Source: Parapedobacter sp. SGR-10
GTDB lineage: Bacteria > Bacteroidota > Bacteroidia > Sphingobacteriales > Sphingobacteriaceae
Direction: 5' to 3'
Length of the DNA: 64,000 nucleotides
Assembly: GCF_011030405.1 (NCBI RefSeq)
Contig: NZ_JAAJTJ010000009.1
Span: 62,001 to 126,000, forward strand
In this document: piece by piece, positions 1-8,768 of the stretch
Numbering within the stretch: the stretch's first letter is position 1
How the letters are laid out: each line of letters opens with the position of its first letter
The notes under the pieces: model-generated
What the model saw: only the letters and a program-made list of their open reading frames with translations
Databases searched by the model: none
Told to the model about the DNA's origin: nothing
Made by a program: the position numbers and the translations under genes

Positions 1-2
1 AA

Positions 3-140
3 AATGCACCACGTGTCATCGATTTAGATATCGTTGTCTTTAATGGTAGCTTGATGGATGAAAAAGAAATAGTCGAATTACCTTTTCTAAAAACCTTTAT
101 AGCGCAGCTGCAACCAGAGGTATTGAGTAAGTGCGGTTAA
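3..140 (+). CDS. folK: FolK C-terminal fragment (5' end outside window)
   Basis: Open frame running in from the left edge, giving 45 residues before a TAA stop. It carries the motif APRVIDLDIVVF, which matches the HPPK signature (P-R-x-x-D-L-D) whose acidic residues bind Mg-ATP in 2-amino-4-hydroxy-6-hydroxymethyldihydropteridine pyrophosphokinase, a cytoplasmic folate-synthesis enzyme. The remaining residues (ELPFLKTF... region) fit the short C-terminal tail of the family. The next gene begins 46 nt downstream on the same strand, so co-transcription is possible. Only the C-terminal third is visible, so the call rests on one motif. Confidence 0.72.
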   Translation, partial: NAPRVIDLDIVVFNGSLMDEKEIVELPFLKTFIAQLQPEVLSKCG

Positions 141-186
141 TTGATTATCTTAGAATGTTTCAAAGCAGCTATAACGAATAATATAT

Positions 187-891
187 ATGACAGGAGAAAA
201 CAGGATCAGAAATTCATTTGCAAATAAGACGTGGCAAGAGATTAAGGTTAAAGATTCATGGCAGATTTTTAAAATCATGGCCGAATTTGTAGATGGTTTT
301 GAGAAGTTGGCGAAGATAGGTCCATGTGTATCCATTTTTGGGTCTGCCCGGGCGGCGGAGGGACATGATTATTACCAGATGACCATGGAAATCGCCCGCC
401 TGCTGGCGGAGAAGGGGTATGGTGTCATTTCGGGAGGTGGCCCGGGAATTATGGAAGCAGCCAACCGGGGTGCGCATAGCGCAGGTGGAAAATCTGTCGG
501 ATTGAATATTGAGTTACCTCACGAGCAGTTTCACAATAAATATATCGACCGGGATAAATTATTAGAATTTAACTATTTCTTTGTGCGCAAGGTGATGTTC
601 ATGAAATATTCACAGGGTTATATTGTTATGCCTGGTGGATTTGGTACAATGGATGAGCTCTTCGAGGCCATAACCTTGATTCAAACAGGGAAAATAGCCC
701 GGTTTCCTATCGTACTGGTCGGCTCAGCTTATTGGGAAGGGCTTTTGGACTGGGTAAACAAGACGATGTTAAGTAGCACCTATATCTCGGCAGAAGACCT
801 CAAGTTGTATCGTGTCGTTGATACCGCTGAAGAAGCTGTAGAGCACATCTTCCGTTTTTATGACAAGTATTTGTTGAAGCCGAATTTTTAG
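187..891 (+). CDS. LOG family protein (TIGR00730-type nucleotide phosphoribohydrolase)
   Basis: 234 residues, cytoplasmic, no signal peptide. The Rossmann-like LOG fold is recognised by GGGPGIMEA (residues 83-91) and PGGFGTMDE (149-157), the PGGxGTxxE motif of the family, with Arg134 shortly before it. Characterised members cleave nucleoside 5'-monophosphates of the cytokinin type; many bacterial members were misnamed lysine decarboxylases. The ATG at 187 is used; no Shine-Dalgarno is visible, as is normal for Bacteroidota. It converges on the DUF4256 gene with only 22 nt between stop codons. The family call is firm, the physiological substrate is unknown. Confidence 0.88.
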   Translation: MTGENRIRNSFANKTWQEIKVKDSWQIFKIMAEFVDGFEKLAKIGPCVSIFGSARAAEGHDYYQMTMEIARLLAEKGYGVISGGGPGIMEAANRGAHSAGGKSVGLNIELPHEQFHNKYIDRDKLLEFNYFFVRKVMFMKYSQGYIVMPGGFGTMDELFEAITLIQTGKIARFPIVLVGSAYWEGLLDWVNKTMLSSTYISAEDLKLYRVVDTAEEAVEHIFRFYDKYLLKPNF

Positions 892-913
892 TATCGGGTA
901 ACTGTTTTCAATG

Positions 914-1477
914 TTATACTCTTAACGAACCTCTAAATCCGCGGACTCCATAATATGATTCGGCACCATTGTGGTAGAAAAATACCCTTCCGTAGCGCCA
1001 GTCTCCAAATAGGGCACCTCCCAGTTCTCTCATTTCGGTTGGAGTTTTGACCCAACTGGAGGTTTTGGTGTCAAATTTTCCAAATTGTTGCAATTCCAGA
1101 TACTGTTCCTGAGACAAGATTTCGATGCCCATCTCAGCAGCCATTCCTATAGCACTGTGGTGGGGTTTGTGCTGTTTTCTGGATTCAAGTGCTTCGAGAT
1201 CATAGCAGACGCTTCTTCGACCTTTAGGACTTTCGGATGAGCAGTCATAAAAAACGTACTCATCTGTGGCTTTATCGTATCGTACGACATCGGGTTCACC
1301 TCCTGTTTCTTCCATTTCATGAAGAGAACGCAGTTTTTCTGGATGAGCTTCCAGTTTGGCCTGTATGGGCGCCCATTGCAATCCCTTGTGACGATCCATG
1401 TTCTGTTCAAAACGTTTTTTTAGCACTATAAGCAGCTCTTTACTTTCTTCTGGATGAAGCTTGTCCGTATTGTTCAT
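914..1477 (-). CDS. DUF4256 family protein
   Basis: 187-residue soluble protein without signal peptide or membrane segment. The sequence matches the DUF4256 pattern as I remember it: an N-terminal helical stretch with WAPIQAKLEAHP, a central VFYDCSSESPKGRRSVCYD segment and a C-terminal GALFGDWRYGRVFFYHNGA block rich in aromatic residues. No function is established for the family. It lies 9 nt downstream of kdsB on the same strand and is probably its operon partner, but nothing in the sequence ties it to lipopolysaccharide synthesis. Confidence 0.8.
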   Translation of the reverse strand: MNNTDKLHPEESKELLIVLKKRFEQNMDRHKGLQWAPIQAKLEAHPEKLRSLHEMEETGGEPDVVRYDKATDEYVFYDCSSESPKGRRSVCYDLEALESRKQHKPHHSAIGMAAEMGIEILSQEQYLELQQFGKFDTKTSSWVKTPTEMRELGGALFGDWRYGRVFFYHNGAESYYGVRGFRGSLRV

Positions 1478-1486
1478 AGAGATGTG

Positions 1487-2224
1487 TTAAAAATATTTGT
1501 CGATGATCTGTTTTAAATCTTCAGGCGTATCGATAGCGTCATTTGTATGGCTAGACAAAGCAGTCTGTATTTTATAGCCATTGTCTAACCAACGCAGTTG
1601 CTCTAAAGATTCCATAAGTTCCAGATCCGATACAGGCAATTCACTCAACAGCTTGAGGACGTTGGTTCTATAACCATAAATCCCGATATGGTTGTAAAAA
1701 GGGCGTTTGCTCAACCAATTTTCTATGCGTTCGCCCCTAAGGAAAGGGATAGTTTGCCGTGAAAAATATATTGCTTCCCCCTTTTTATTTAGAACGACCT
1801 TGGGTTTGTTTTCATTGGTTAGTTCTTCCAATGTGGCGACTTTTCGAACCAGTGTTGCTATCTCTGTACTTGGAGTTTCAAAGCAAGCAACCAATAGATC
1901 TATCTGCTGTGGATCTATAAAAGGTTCGTCACCTTGTATATTGATCGCCACATCAAAACCTTGTACTTGTTGTACTACCTCGGCACATCGATCCGTTCCT
2001 GACTGGTGTGTGCTTTTGGTCATGACGACATTGCCGGCGAAACTTCTGACATGGTCATATATACGTTGGTCGTCTGTAGCGACGATGACCTCATGTAGCG
2101 TAGCGGCATGTTTAGCTTGTTGGTACACCCTTTGTATCATGGTCTGTCCGCCTATGTCGACTAGTGGTTTTCCAGGGAAACGCGAAGATTCGTATCGCGC
2201 AGGTATTATTCCGATCACTTTCAT
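1487..2224 (-). CDS. kdsB: 3-deoxy-manno-octulosonate cytidylyltransferase (CMP-Kdo synthetase)
   Basis: 245 residues, the usual length for KdsB. The N-terminal nucleotide-binding motif IPARYESSRFPGKPL (residues 6-20) and the downstream NIQGDEPFID segment are diagnostic. The enzyme activates Kdo with CTP in the cytoplasm for the inner core of lipopolysaccharide. ATG start at 2224. A DUF4256 gene follows 9 nt after the stop, so the two probably form a transcription unit. Upstream lies the terminator of the DUF3078 gene, so kdsB has its own promoter in the short gap. Confidence 0.96.
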   Translation of the reverse strand: MKVIGIIPARYESSRFPGKPLVDIGGQTMIQRVYQQAKHAATLHEVIVATDDQRIYDHVRSFAGNVVMTKSTHQSGTDRCAEVVQQVQGFDVAINIQGDEPFIDPQQIDLLVACFETPSTEIATLVRKVATLEELTNENKPKVVLNKKGEAIYFSRQTIPFLRGERIENWLSKRPFYNHIGIYGYRTNVLKLLSELPVSDLELMESLEQLRWLDNGYKIQTALSSHTNDAIDTPEDLKQIIDKYF

Positions 2225-2259
2225 ACCCGAAAATAATTATTATATTGTATAATAAAAAA

Positions 2260-2291
2260 GACTTCCAAAGTTTCTAAAAACTTTGGAAGTC
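2260..2291 (-). terminator. Rho-independent terminator of the DUF3078 gene
   Basis: Perfect 11-bp stem, arms at 2260-2270 and 2281-2291, with a 10-nt loop. On the minus strand it is followed by a run of six T. It sits 30 nt past the stop of the DUF3078 gene. Its stem resembles the inverted repeats at 25866-25945 and 32350-32378. Confidence 0.8.
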
Positions 2292-2320
2292 TTTGGAAGC
2301 TGAAATAATGTTGGAAGTTA

Positions 2321-3208
2321 TTAGAATTTATACGTAATCCCTGCACCCAATATCTGTTTTATCTGTAGTTTGGGGCTACTTCCGATTTCTACACCGTTTT
2401 CAATGGTCGGAATCTTGGTGTTGTCATCGTAGATGAGCTGTACACCTGCATTGACCGAGATAAATTCATTGACCTTCATGAATAGATTGGCCGTATAGTC
2501 GATGTCCACATTCTGAGGTTTTTCCAAATAATTGGAATATAGTCGCAAGATGTTTTCAAAAGTTACGTTTTCTACAATAGGTGTTTTGTAATAGGCGTCT
2601 AGTGAGGCCCCGAATTCAAATCTTGATTTTTTGCCCGGATCCAATCCGTACAATGTTTCGTCGACATCGGGATTGGTTACAAATACGAAACGGGCAGCAG
2701 CAGGTGATATATTGATCTTGAAGTTGTCAGACTCTTTGAAGGCGATACCGGGACCAAAACTGAGGTATGCCGGAGAGAGTCCCGAAGAGGTCAATGTGCC
2801 GTCGCCATTGTTGTCGTAGTTATAACCATTTACAAATTGTGTATTGAAGTTGAGGAAAAATGTATAGAGCCATTTTTGGTTTATCTGATGGCCCAACAGT
2901 GAGTTGAGTGCGAAGCGGTCATCGTTTTTGCGCCAGTCGGTTTCCTTTTGGAAAGTCTGTCCATAGGCGGCTAAAACTTTGTTGTCCCAATTCCATTTGT
3001 CTTTTTTGTAATTGAAATCGTAATTGAACATTAGGTTACCGGCGAAAGCGTTGACACCCCCAGCTGCCCAGTTGGTAAAGGAACTTTGGTTGATGAGGAA
3101 GGTGTTTTCCCCTTTTATTGTCCAGATTTTTGTGGTATCCTCTTGTGCTACGACAGGAGCGATAGCCATCAACAAAGCAGTCGATGCTAGTAGTAAGTGT
3201 TTTTTCAT
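2321..3208 (-). CDS. DUF3078 outer-membrane beta-barrel protein
   Basis: 295 residues starting with a clear Sec signal peptide (positively charged MKKH, hydrophobic core, likely cleavage after VVAQ near residue 22). The mature part alternates short polar and aromatic strands (SSFTNWAAGGVNAFAG, WNWDNKVLAAYGQTF) and ends in aromatic KF, typical of a Bacteroidota outer-membrane barrel; the NQSSFTNWAAGG motif is the DUF3078 hallmark. Function unknown; probably a small porin-like or structural barrel. Transcribed alone, with its own terminator, divergent from rlmH. Confidence 0.88.
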   Translation of the reverse strand: MKKHLLLASTALLMAIAPVVAQEDTTKIWTIKGENTFLINQSSFTNWAAGGVNAFAGNLMFNYDFNYKKDKWNWDNKVLAAYGQTFQKETDWRKNDDRFALNSLLGHQINQKWLYTFFLNFNTQFVNGYNYDNNGDGTLTSSGLSPAYLSFGPGIAFKESDNFKINISPAAARFVFVTNPDVDETLYGLDPGKKSRFEFGASLDAYYKTPIVENVTFENILRLYSNYLEKPQNVDIDYTANLFMKVNEFISVNAGVQLIYDDNTKIPTIENGVEIGSSPKLQIKQILGAGITYKF

Positions 3209-3324
3209 ATCTCTGTTTTTTGTGAAAGTAATGAAATGTGTGTATGATTCTGTTTTTCTATGTTTGTTTTCAAAATTTTGTGGACATTTGCTGACAAGTT
3301 TGTGTTGATTTTGGGATAAATATA

Positions 3325-3798
3325 ATGAAGATTAGTCTTATCTGCATAGGAAAAACTGATGAAAAGTTCATTCAGGAAGGTATTGACAAATATTTGAAAC
3401 GGTTGAAGCATTATATCGGCTTTCAATTGCTCGTATTGCCAGACGTCAAAAATGTTAAAAATCTGTCTGAATTTCAACAGAAGGAAAAGGAAGGAGAATT
3501 GTTGTTAAAACAGCTTTCCCCACAGGATTTTGTGATCCTGTTGGATGAACGGGGAAAAGAAATCAGATCGGTAGAATTTGCACGCTATTTCGAACAGAAG
3601 ATGCTGGCCAGCACGCAGCACGTTGTATTTCTGATCGGTGGACCCTATGGTTTTTCAGATGAAATGATCAAAAGGGCAAATGATAAGATTTCACTCTCCA
3701 AATTGACTTTTTCGCATCAGATGGTACGTCTCTTTTTTGTGGAGCAGGTGTATAGGGCTTTTAGTATCTTGAAGGGAGAGCCGTATCATCATGAATGA
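3325..3798 (+). CDS. rlmH: 23S rRNA pseudouridine(1915)-N3-methyltransferase RlmH
   Basis: 157 residues, the standard RlmH length. It is a SPOUT methyltransferase acting on helix 69 of 23S rRNA in assembled 70S ribosomes. Visible hallmarks are LDERGKEIRS, the knot segment FLIGGPYGFSDEM, and the near-invariant C terminus YRAFSILKGEPYHHE. The ATG at 3325 gives MKISLICIGKT, the normal N terminus. Its 3' neighbour on the opposite strand is a small Cys-rich gene. Confidence 0.97.
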   Translation: MKISLICIGKTDEKFIQEGIDKYLKRLKHYIGFQLLVLPDVKNVKNLSEFQQKEKEGELLLKQLSPQDFVILLDERGKEIRSVEFARYFEQKMLASTQHVVFLIGGPYGFSDEMIKRANDKISLSKLTFSHQMVRLFFVEQVYRAFSILKGEPYHHE

Positions 3799-3813
3799 TG
3801 TTTCTAGCTTTAT

Positions 3814-3853
3814 CGTCATATCGATGAAGTATGAGGAGATATCTATGGATGAA
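3814..3853 (+). repeat. Degenerate half copy of the family-D intergenic repeat
   Basis: Starts CGTCAT and ends ATCTATGGATGAA, matching with small gaps the left arm of the palindromic element at 28257-28368. Only the left half is present. It lies just 3' of rlmH. Confidence 0.5.
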
Positions 3854-3870
3854 TAGGGTTATAATGTCTT

Positions 3871-4029
3871 TTACCGCTTCGGGCATTTTTTGCACCTTTT
3901 GCCCTTTTTATATTTTTTACAGCATTTTTTGAGAATACAACATGAATAACAGCCAAAAGGATTGAGGCCTTTGGGAAATTCCTGGATTTCATGCATTTCG
4001 GTACATGAGGATATTTCACTTTGATTCAT
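3871..4029 (-). CDS. Small Cys/Lys-rich protein (52 residues), unknown function
   Basis: ATG at 4029 to TAA at 3871 encodes 52 residues with eight cysteines (positions 9, 27, 30, 31, 36, 37, 46, 49) arranged as CxxCC, CC and CxxC in a strongly basic C terminus (CKKYKKGKRCKKCPKR). This looks like a small metal- or nucleic-acid-binding peptide. Support for it being real: the sense of the composition, a gap otherwise empty between convergent genes, and a TATCTTTG promoter element ending 4 nt before the ATG, which would give a leaderless or nearly leaderless mRNA. I recall similar tiny Cys-rich proteins in Bacteroidota, but I cannot name a family. It is convergent with rlmH. Confidence 0.66.
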   Translation of the reverse strand: MNQSEISSCTEMHEIQEFPKGLNPFGCYSCCILKKCCKKYKKGKRCKKCPKR

Positions 4030-4033
4030 GCTA

Positions 4034-4062
4034 CAAAGATAGTTGTTTAGAATGAATTCAAA
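4034..4062 (-). promoter_or_regulatory. Bacteroidota-type promoter for the Cys-rich mini-gene
   Basis: The -7 element TATCTTTG (complement at 4034-4041) fits TAnnTTTG; a TTTG lies 17 nt upstream (complement at 4059-4062). The start codon follows the -7 element by 4 nt, so transcription would start at or next to the ATG. Confidence 0.5.
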
Positions 4063-4104
4063 TTAAAACAGTTGTAATTTTTTTAAATTCTTCTCCTATG
4101 GATA

Positions 4105-5031
4105 TTATTCCAATGGCGCACCGTAATTGAGCTCTATCAAGAATCTTTTGTCCAGTAGGCCAAGCGCAGTCGCAACAGACTTGGACAAGACGACGATTGC
4201 ATCATGTGTTTCCTGATTGTCGCCAAACTTGCCTACGACCTTGGCAAAGGTGACGCTTTTGTTCATGGGATTGGTGATTTTTAGAATTGTACCTATCGGA
4301 GCTGTCTTGTGTAGGGCCAAACTCGTTTGTCCGTCACCTAAGCTCTCCATCCATGTTCCTATTCCACGTTCCTTTTTTTCACGGATGCCATATCGATTGG
4401 CCCTAAATTCGGAATCATCGATGGGCTGTCGTTCCTCTACAATGTCGGGAATCGGTGTCACGACTTCGGGGGTAGTGGGTTCAGGGTTACTGGAGTCGGG
4501 TATTTTGAGGAGCTGTCCTTCGCGGAGCGTATCGGATGTGAGGTTGTTCATTCTTTTGACAGCGTCTACACTGACACTAAACCGTCTTGAAATAGCATAT
4601 AAGGTCTCGTTTTTGCCCACTTTGTATTCGGTAAAAATCTTTTGTGTCGTACCGGTGGCCGGATTTGTTGGTGTCGAAACAGCCGAGGCTACTTCCTTTT
4701 GAATATTTTCTATTGCGACCGCTACTTTTCCACGGGGAATTTTTACCGTATCGCCTACGCGTAAGTTTTTCTTGTTGTTGGCTTGCATAATATCTTTCAC
4801 CGGAACATTATAGATACGCCCCAATTGATAATACGTTTCTTGTGGTGTCAATTTATGGATCACAAATCTATTCCCATTGACCACCTCTGTACCGATAGAG
4901 TCGGGCACTGCGTGTGTATTGATCTTATATATAATAGTGGCGCTTGATGCGTTAGGATGGAATATAGGGAGACCAAAAAAGATAAAAAGTGATAATCTAT
5001 GGAATATTTTTATTGTTCTTTTCTTTATCAT
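4105..5031 (-). CDS. Exported LysM protein with RlpA-like C-terminal domain
   Basis: 308 residues from the ATG at 5031 (a TTG nine bases upstream is in frame but the ATG gives a proper signal peptide of about 30 residues). Two LysM peptidoglycan-binding repeats are visible at about residues 50-100 (FVIHKLTPQETYYQLGRIY) and 130-180 (YKVGKNETLYAISRRFSV), joined by Thr/Pro-rich linkers, then a C-terminal double-psi barrel-like domain (GTWMESLG, HKTAPIGTILKITNPMNK). The design suggests a periplasmic peptidoglycan-associated protein; whether it has RlpA lytic activity cannot be told. It begins 9 nt after the stop of the DUF4905 gene, so both are co-transcribed. Confidence 0.85.
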   Translation of the reverse strand: MIKKRTIKIFHRLSLFIFFGLPIFHPNASSATIIYKINTHAVPDSIGTEVVNGNRFVIHKLTPQETYYQLGRIYNVPVKDIMQANNKKNLRVGDTVKIPRGKVAVAIENIQKEVASAVSTPTNPATGTTQKIFTEYKVGKNETLYAISRRFSVSVDAVKRMNNLTSDTLREGQLLKIPDSSNPEPTTPEVVTPIPDIVEERQPIDDSEFRANRYGIREKKERGIGTWMESLGDGQTSLALHKTAPIGTILKITNPMNKSVTFAKVVGKFGDNQETHDAIVVLSKSVATALGLLDKRFLIELNYGAPLE

Positions 5032-5040
5032 AACATGCAA

Positions 5041-5793
5041 TTATACTAAATACGTCACAATTTCTTGCTTCGTATGGGATAAAAAGAAAATATACCTTTC
5101 GACTTGAAAAAAGGGTTGAGGGATTAATCTGTCTAAGCCTTTGAGTATAATTTTTGTGTCAAACAGTTCATTTTTAGTCGATAAGGCGATATGCAAGTCG
5201 TATTTGTGTTCCTGTGCCAAGTGATAAGACCAAATGTATATATCATCGAATGGAAGCAGCCAGATACTGTCTACAAAAGGTATTTCACGGATGAAATGAG
5301 GCAAGGTTCCAGTGTAGGCTATTGGATAATGTATGTGCAAAGAAGGGGATAGGTATGTTTGATCTTTGCTTTGGGTAATATTGCCGGTGGCTATTTCCAT
5401 AGAAAATAGCAGTCCTTCCGGAATGGATCGGTGTCGGGCCACTACTGTGCCCTGGTATACTTCCTGTAGGACATACTCCATGGCTGTGGTTACGACACTG
5501 CGGCTGGGATAGTGCAAAATACGGATCCCAGCCTCTATGGGTGATGAACTACCGAATCTTTTGAGGATCAAGAACTCTCCTTGTATAGCTTCCAGTGTCC
5601 ATTCCTTTTCATCAGCGGGCAGAGCTACACATCTTACATTTCCATCAAAATCCAATACAGAAAAAGAGGGCAAGGTCGTGCCGGGGTCTCGATACTCTAT
5701 TGCCATACAATTGCAGGCACAATCGACTTCTATTTTCCAAATAGGGGAAGGAAAACTTTTCTCAAATGCTTTTTTAATTGTATATTTATTCAT
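5041..5793 (-). CDS. DUF4905 family protein
   Basis: 250 residues from MNKYTIKK; the open frame extends 45 nt further, but that would run into the divergent NfeD gene, and the ATG at 5793 fits better. No signal peptide or membrane segment. The repeating beta-strand pattern with Asp/Gly turns (SVLDFDGNVRC, GIRILHYPSR, GLLFSMEIATG) looks like a propeller-type cytoplasmic protein. It resembles DUF4905, a family I know only from Sphingobacteria and relatives; no function known. It heads an operon with the LysM protein. Confidence 0.68.
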   Translation of the reverse strand: MNKYTIKKAFEKSFPSPIWKIEVDCACNCMAIEYRDPGTTLPSFSVLDFDGNVRCVALPADEKEWTLEAIQGEFLILKRFGSSSPIEAGIRILHYPSRSVVTTAMEYVLQEVYQGTVVARHRSIPEGLLFSMEIATGNITQSKDQTYLSPSLHIHYPIAYTGTLPHFIREIPFVDSIWLLPFDDIYIWSYHLAQEHKYDLHIALSTKNELFDTKIILKGLDRLIPQPFFQVERYIFFLSHTKQEIVTYLV

Positions 5794-5809
5794 CTTATTT
5801 GATTGGACA

Positions 5810-7165
5810 ATGACTTTATACAAATTTACGAAAACCATTTTGTTTTTAATCCTTGTCGCTGTTGCGACAAATGCGGCGTATGCACAGCGGATCTATAAGA
5901 CGGACCTCAAAGAAGACGTAGGACCCAATGCCTGGAGAGTAATTAAAAATTCGTATAAGGCTGCCCAAGAAGAGAATTCGGATTATTTTTTCGTGGAGAT
6001 GAATACTTTTGGGGGCGCGGTCAATTTTGCGGATTCTATTCGGAGTCTCCTGCTGAATGCCGACATGAAAACCATTGTGTATGTCAATAACAATGCGGCT
6101 TCTGCCGGAACATTGATTGCCTTGGCGTCGGATTATATCTATATGCATACCGGTTCATCCTTGGGAGCCGCCAGTGTGGTCAACCAATCGGGGGAGATTA
6201 TGCCCGAAAAATATCAATCTTACATGCGTGGATTGATGCGTGCTACAGCAGAAGCTAAAGGTCGTGACCCGAAGATGGCTGAAGCTTTTGTCGATCCATC
6301 GATATCCTTGCCAGTCTATAAAGAAGACGGACAGGTATTGACATTTACGGCTTCTGAAGCTGTAAAGGCGCAATTGGCCAAAGCGGAGGTCAAAACAGAA
6401 CAGGAGATCTTTGCCGATTTGCAGATACTGGCGCCTACTGTGGTACAACACGAGTTGACATGGACTGACCACATCATCGCGATGCTCATCAATCCTATGG
6501 TCAGCGGGTTGCTCATCATGGGGATATTGGGAGGAATTTACTTTGAATTGCAAACACCGGGTATTGGTTTTGCCTTGGTCGTAGCTATTGTTTCGGCGGC
6601 CTTGTTTTTTGCGCCTTTGTATCTACAGGGACTGGCAGACAATTGGGAGATTGCCTTGTTTGTGATTGGAGTTGTACTCTTGGCCCTTGAAGTTTTTGTG
6701 ATACCGGGCTTTGGTGTGGCCGGTATCCTGGGTATTATATTTGTCTTGTGCGGATTGGCCTTTTCAATGTTAGCCAATGATTATTTTGATTTTAAGCTAT
6801 CTAAACCTGGTTTATTGATGGAATCGTTTTTGGTTGTTATAGGTGCTATGGTGCTGTCCATAGTCCTTATGGTTATTTTTGGGAGAAACGTATTGCGTTC
6901 TTCAGCTTTCAAAAGATTGGTGCTACAGGACGAACAGCGTTCGGATACGGGCTATACTTCTTCTGTGCCCAAAGTCAACCTTATCCACAAGGAAGGGGTT
7001 GCTAAGACCGTGTTACGACCTTCGGGCAAGATAGAGATCGATGGGGTATGGTATGATGCGGTTGCGTTAGATGGCTTTATCGATGTTGGAGAGCAGGTAT
7101 ACGTAGAGAAGCATGAAAACTACAATTTATTTGTCCGCAAGCTTGCGGATAAGCCTGTGGTGTAG
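5810..7165 (+). CDS. nfeD: Long-form NfeD membrane-bound ClpP-class serine protease
   Basis: 451 residues from the ATG at 5810; the longer open frame (from 5537) runs through the antisense DUF4905 gene and is rejected because MTLYKFTKTILFLILVAVA makes a good signal peptide. Residues about 28-200 form a crotonase/ClpP fold with NNNAASAG, placing the nucleophile at Ser98; Lys134 is a candidate base as in the archaeal 1510-N Ser/Lys protease. Four to five membrane spans follow (about 240-370) and a C-terminal NfeD OB-fold (GVAKTVLRPSGKIEIDG...). Members usually work with SPFH/stomatin proteins in membrane quality control; none is adjacent here. Transcribed divergently from DUF4905 with 16 nt between starts. 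Confidence 0.9.
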   Translation: MTLYKFTKTILFLILVAVATNAAYAQRIYKTDLKEDVGPNAWRVIKNSYKAAQEENSDYFFVEMNTFGGAVNFADSIRSLLLNADMKTIVYVNNNAASAGTLIALASDYIYMHTGSSLGAASVVNQSGEIMPEKYQSYMRGLMRATAEAKGRDPKMAEAFVDPSISLPVYKEDGQVLTFTASEAVKAQLAKAEVKTEQEIFADLQILAPTVVQHELTWTDHIIAMLINPMVSGLLIMGILGGIYFELQTPGIGFALVVAIVSAALFFAPLYLQGLADNWEIALFVIGVVLLALEVFVIPGFGVAGILGIIFVLCGLAFSMLANDYFDFKLSKPGLLMESFLVVIGAMVLSIVLMVIFGRNVLRSSAFKRLVLQDEQRSDTGYTSSVPKVNLIHKEGVAKTVLRPSGKIEIDGVWYDAVALDGFIDVGEQVYVEKHENYNLFVRKLADKPVV

Positions 7166-7257
7166 GCGTTGTTCTGTGCACGCATCCCAAGGGGATGGTG
7201 TGGTTAGCACTTAACGAGCATTTTGAATCGAACATTATAAAGTATTCCGTTTCAGTT

Positions 7258-7296
7258 AGCGTTGTTCCTTTGTTGATGGAACAACGCTTTTTTTTC
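7258..7296 (+). terminator. Rho-independent terminator after nfeD
   Basis: Perfect 11-bp stem (arms 7258-7268 and 7278-7288) with a 9-nt loop, followed by about nine T. It lies 93 nt past the nfeD stop and before amt. Confidence 0.88.
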
Positions 7297-7418
7297 TTTG
7301 TTGAGTATGTTGTTTTTATATTTTTAGACCTATTTATATAAATTTTTTAAAAAAATATTCATTTTGTTATTTGAATTTCATTTATTTGTGCTGTTTTAAT
7401 ATAAAAATGTAAAAAAAT

Positions 7419-8738
7419 ATGAGTTTATCGGGTAAAAAATCTTTTGTTCCTATCTTTTTGATGGCAATTATTGTGGGGATTGCCTTGTTTTCACCTTCTT
7501 TGCCTCATGGTAATGAAAATTATACGTATAATGGGGCGGATGTAGCCTGGATGTTGACATCGGCGGCTTTGGTTTTGATCATGACCCCGGGATTGGCCTA
7601 TTTTTATGGTGGAATGGTAAAAAAGAAAAATGTGATTTCTACCATGTTGCAGAGTTTTATCTGTATGGCCGTCATTGCAGTTGTATGGGTGGTATTTGGT
7701 TTTTCCTTGGTTTTTGGCGATTCGATAGGGGGAATCATCGGGGATCCTACGACCTATTTTATGTTTAACGGTGTCTTGGATGGAAAACCCTGGGGAGGAG
7801 CTTCTACGATACCCTTTACGCTCTTTGCTATGTATCAGTTGAAATTTGCTATTATCACTCCGGCATTGATTACAGGGGCTTTTGCCGAAAGGATCAAATT
7901 TACCTCTTATGTGTTGTTCATATGCTTATTTTTTATTTTTATATATGCTCCATTGGCCCATGCGACTTGGCACCCCGATGGGATTCTGTTCAAGATGGGG
8001 GTGCTGGACTTTGCCGGGGGAACGGTAGTGCATATGTCGGCAGGTCTGACGGCATTGGCTTCTGCGCTCTATCTAAAACAGGGTAAACATTTCAAAGAAC
8101 ATACACCGGCGCGTATCACGTATGTCTTGCTCGGTACAGGTATGCTTTGGTTTGGTTGGTTTGGTTTCAATGCAGGGTCTGCTTTTGGTGCGTCACAATT
8201 GGCCGCGACGGCGCTGGCGACGACTTCTACGGCTTCGGGTGCGGCGGCCTTGACTTATATTTTCTTTGATGCGGCACGGGGTATCAAACCTTCTGCTATG
8301 GGCGTTTGTATAGGTGTGGTTGTTGGGTTGGTGGCTATTACACCGGCTGCCGGATTTGTCAGTGTTCCACATTCATTGGTCATAGGTGCAGTTGCTGCAG
8401 TGGTTAGCCGGCTTTTGATAGACTGGCGAACCAAATCCAAACTGGACGATACGTTGGATGTGTTTCCTAGCCATGGTGTCGGTGGTATGGTAGGTATGGT
8501 CTTAACGGGTGTATTTGCACATCGCTCTATCAATGAGGCTGTCGAGGCTAATGGATTGTTCTATGGTGAGACGGATCTCTTTGTAGCCCATGTGATCGGT
8601 TTGATCGGCGCGACGGTATTTACGCTCGTTATGGCGTTTGTGCTGCTGAAATTCACCGATATCATTTCTCCGCTGCGTGTCTCCGAGGAAGAAGAGGAGG
8701 TAGGATTGGATCTTTCTCAGCATGGAGAGAAATTATAG
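7419..8738 (+). CDS. amt: Ammonium transporter
   Basis: 439 residues, the usual length, with the N-terminal extension/signal segment and 11 membrane spans expected of Amt trimers. Signature stretches: WMLTSAALVLIMTPGLAYFYGG (first pore helix), AERIKFTSYVLF, GGTVVHMSAG with the first pore His, and FPSHGVGGMVGM with the second His of the twin-His pore. It conducts ammonium/ammonia into the cytoplasm. No glnK (PII) gene is adjacent, unlike in many bacteria. Flanked by terminators on both sides, so it is monocistronic. The 5' region is very AT-rich and I could not pick a promoter with confidence. Confidence 0.96.
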   Translation: MSLSGKKSFVPIFLMAIIVGIALFSPSLPHGNENYTYNGADVAWMLTSAALVLIMTPGLAYFYGGMVKKKNVISTMLQSFICMAVIAVVWVVFGFSLVFGDSIGGIIGDPTTYFMFNGVLDGKPWGGASTIPFTLFAMYQLKFAIITPALITGAFAERIKFTSYVLFICLFFIFIYAPLAHATWHPDGILFKMGVLDFAGGTVVHMSAGLTALASALYLKQGKHFKEHTPARITYVLLGTGMLWFGWFGFNAGSAFGASQLAATALATTSTASGAAALTYIFFDAARGIKPSAMGVCIGVVVGLVAITPAAGFVSVPHSLVIGAVAAVVSRLLIDWRTKSKLDDTLDVFPSHGVGGMVGMVLTGVFAHRSINEAVEANGLFYGETDLFVAHVIGLIGATVFTLVMAFVLLKFTDIISPLRVSEEEEEVGLDLSQHGEKL

Positions 8739-8768
8739 TATTTTTCAATTCGAACCTTAATAACAATG

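Noticed and set aside
5537..5809. N-terminal extension of the NfeD frame
   Set aside because: Runs antisense through the DUF4905 gene; the ATG at 5810 gives a proper signal peptide.
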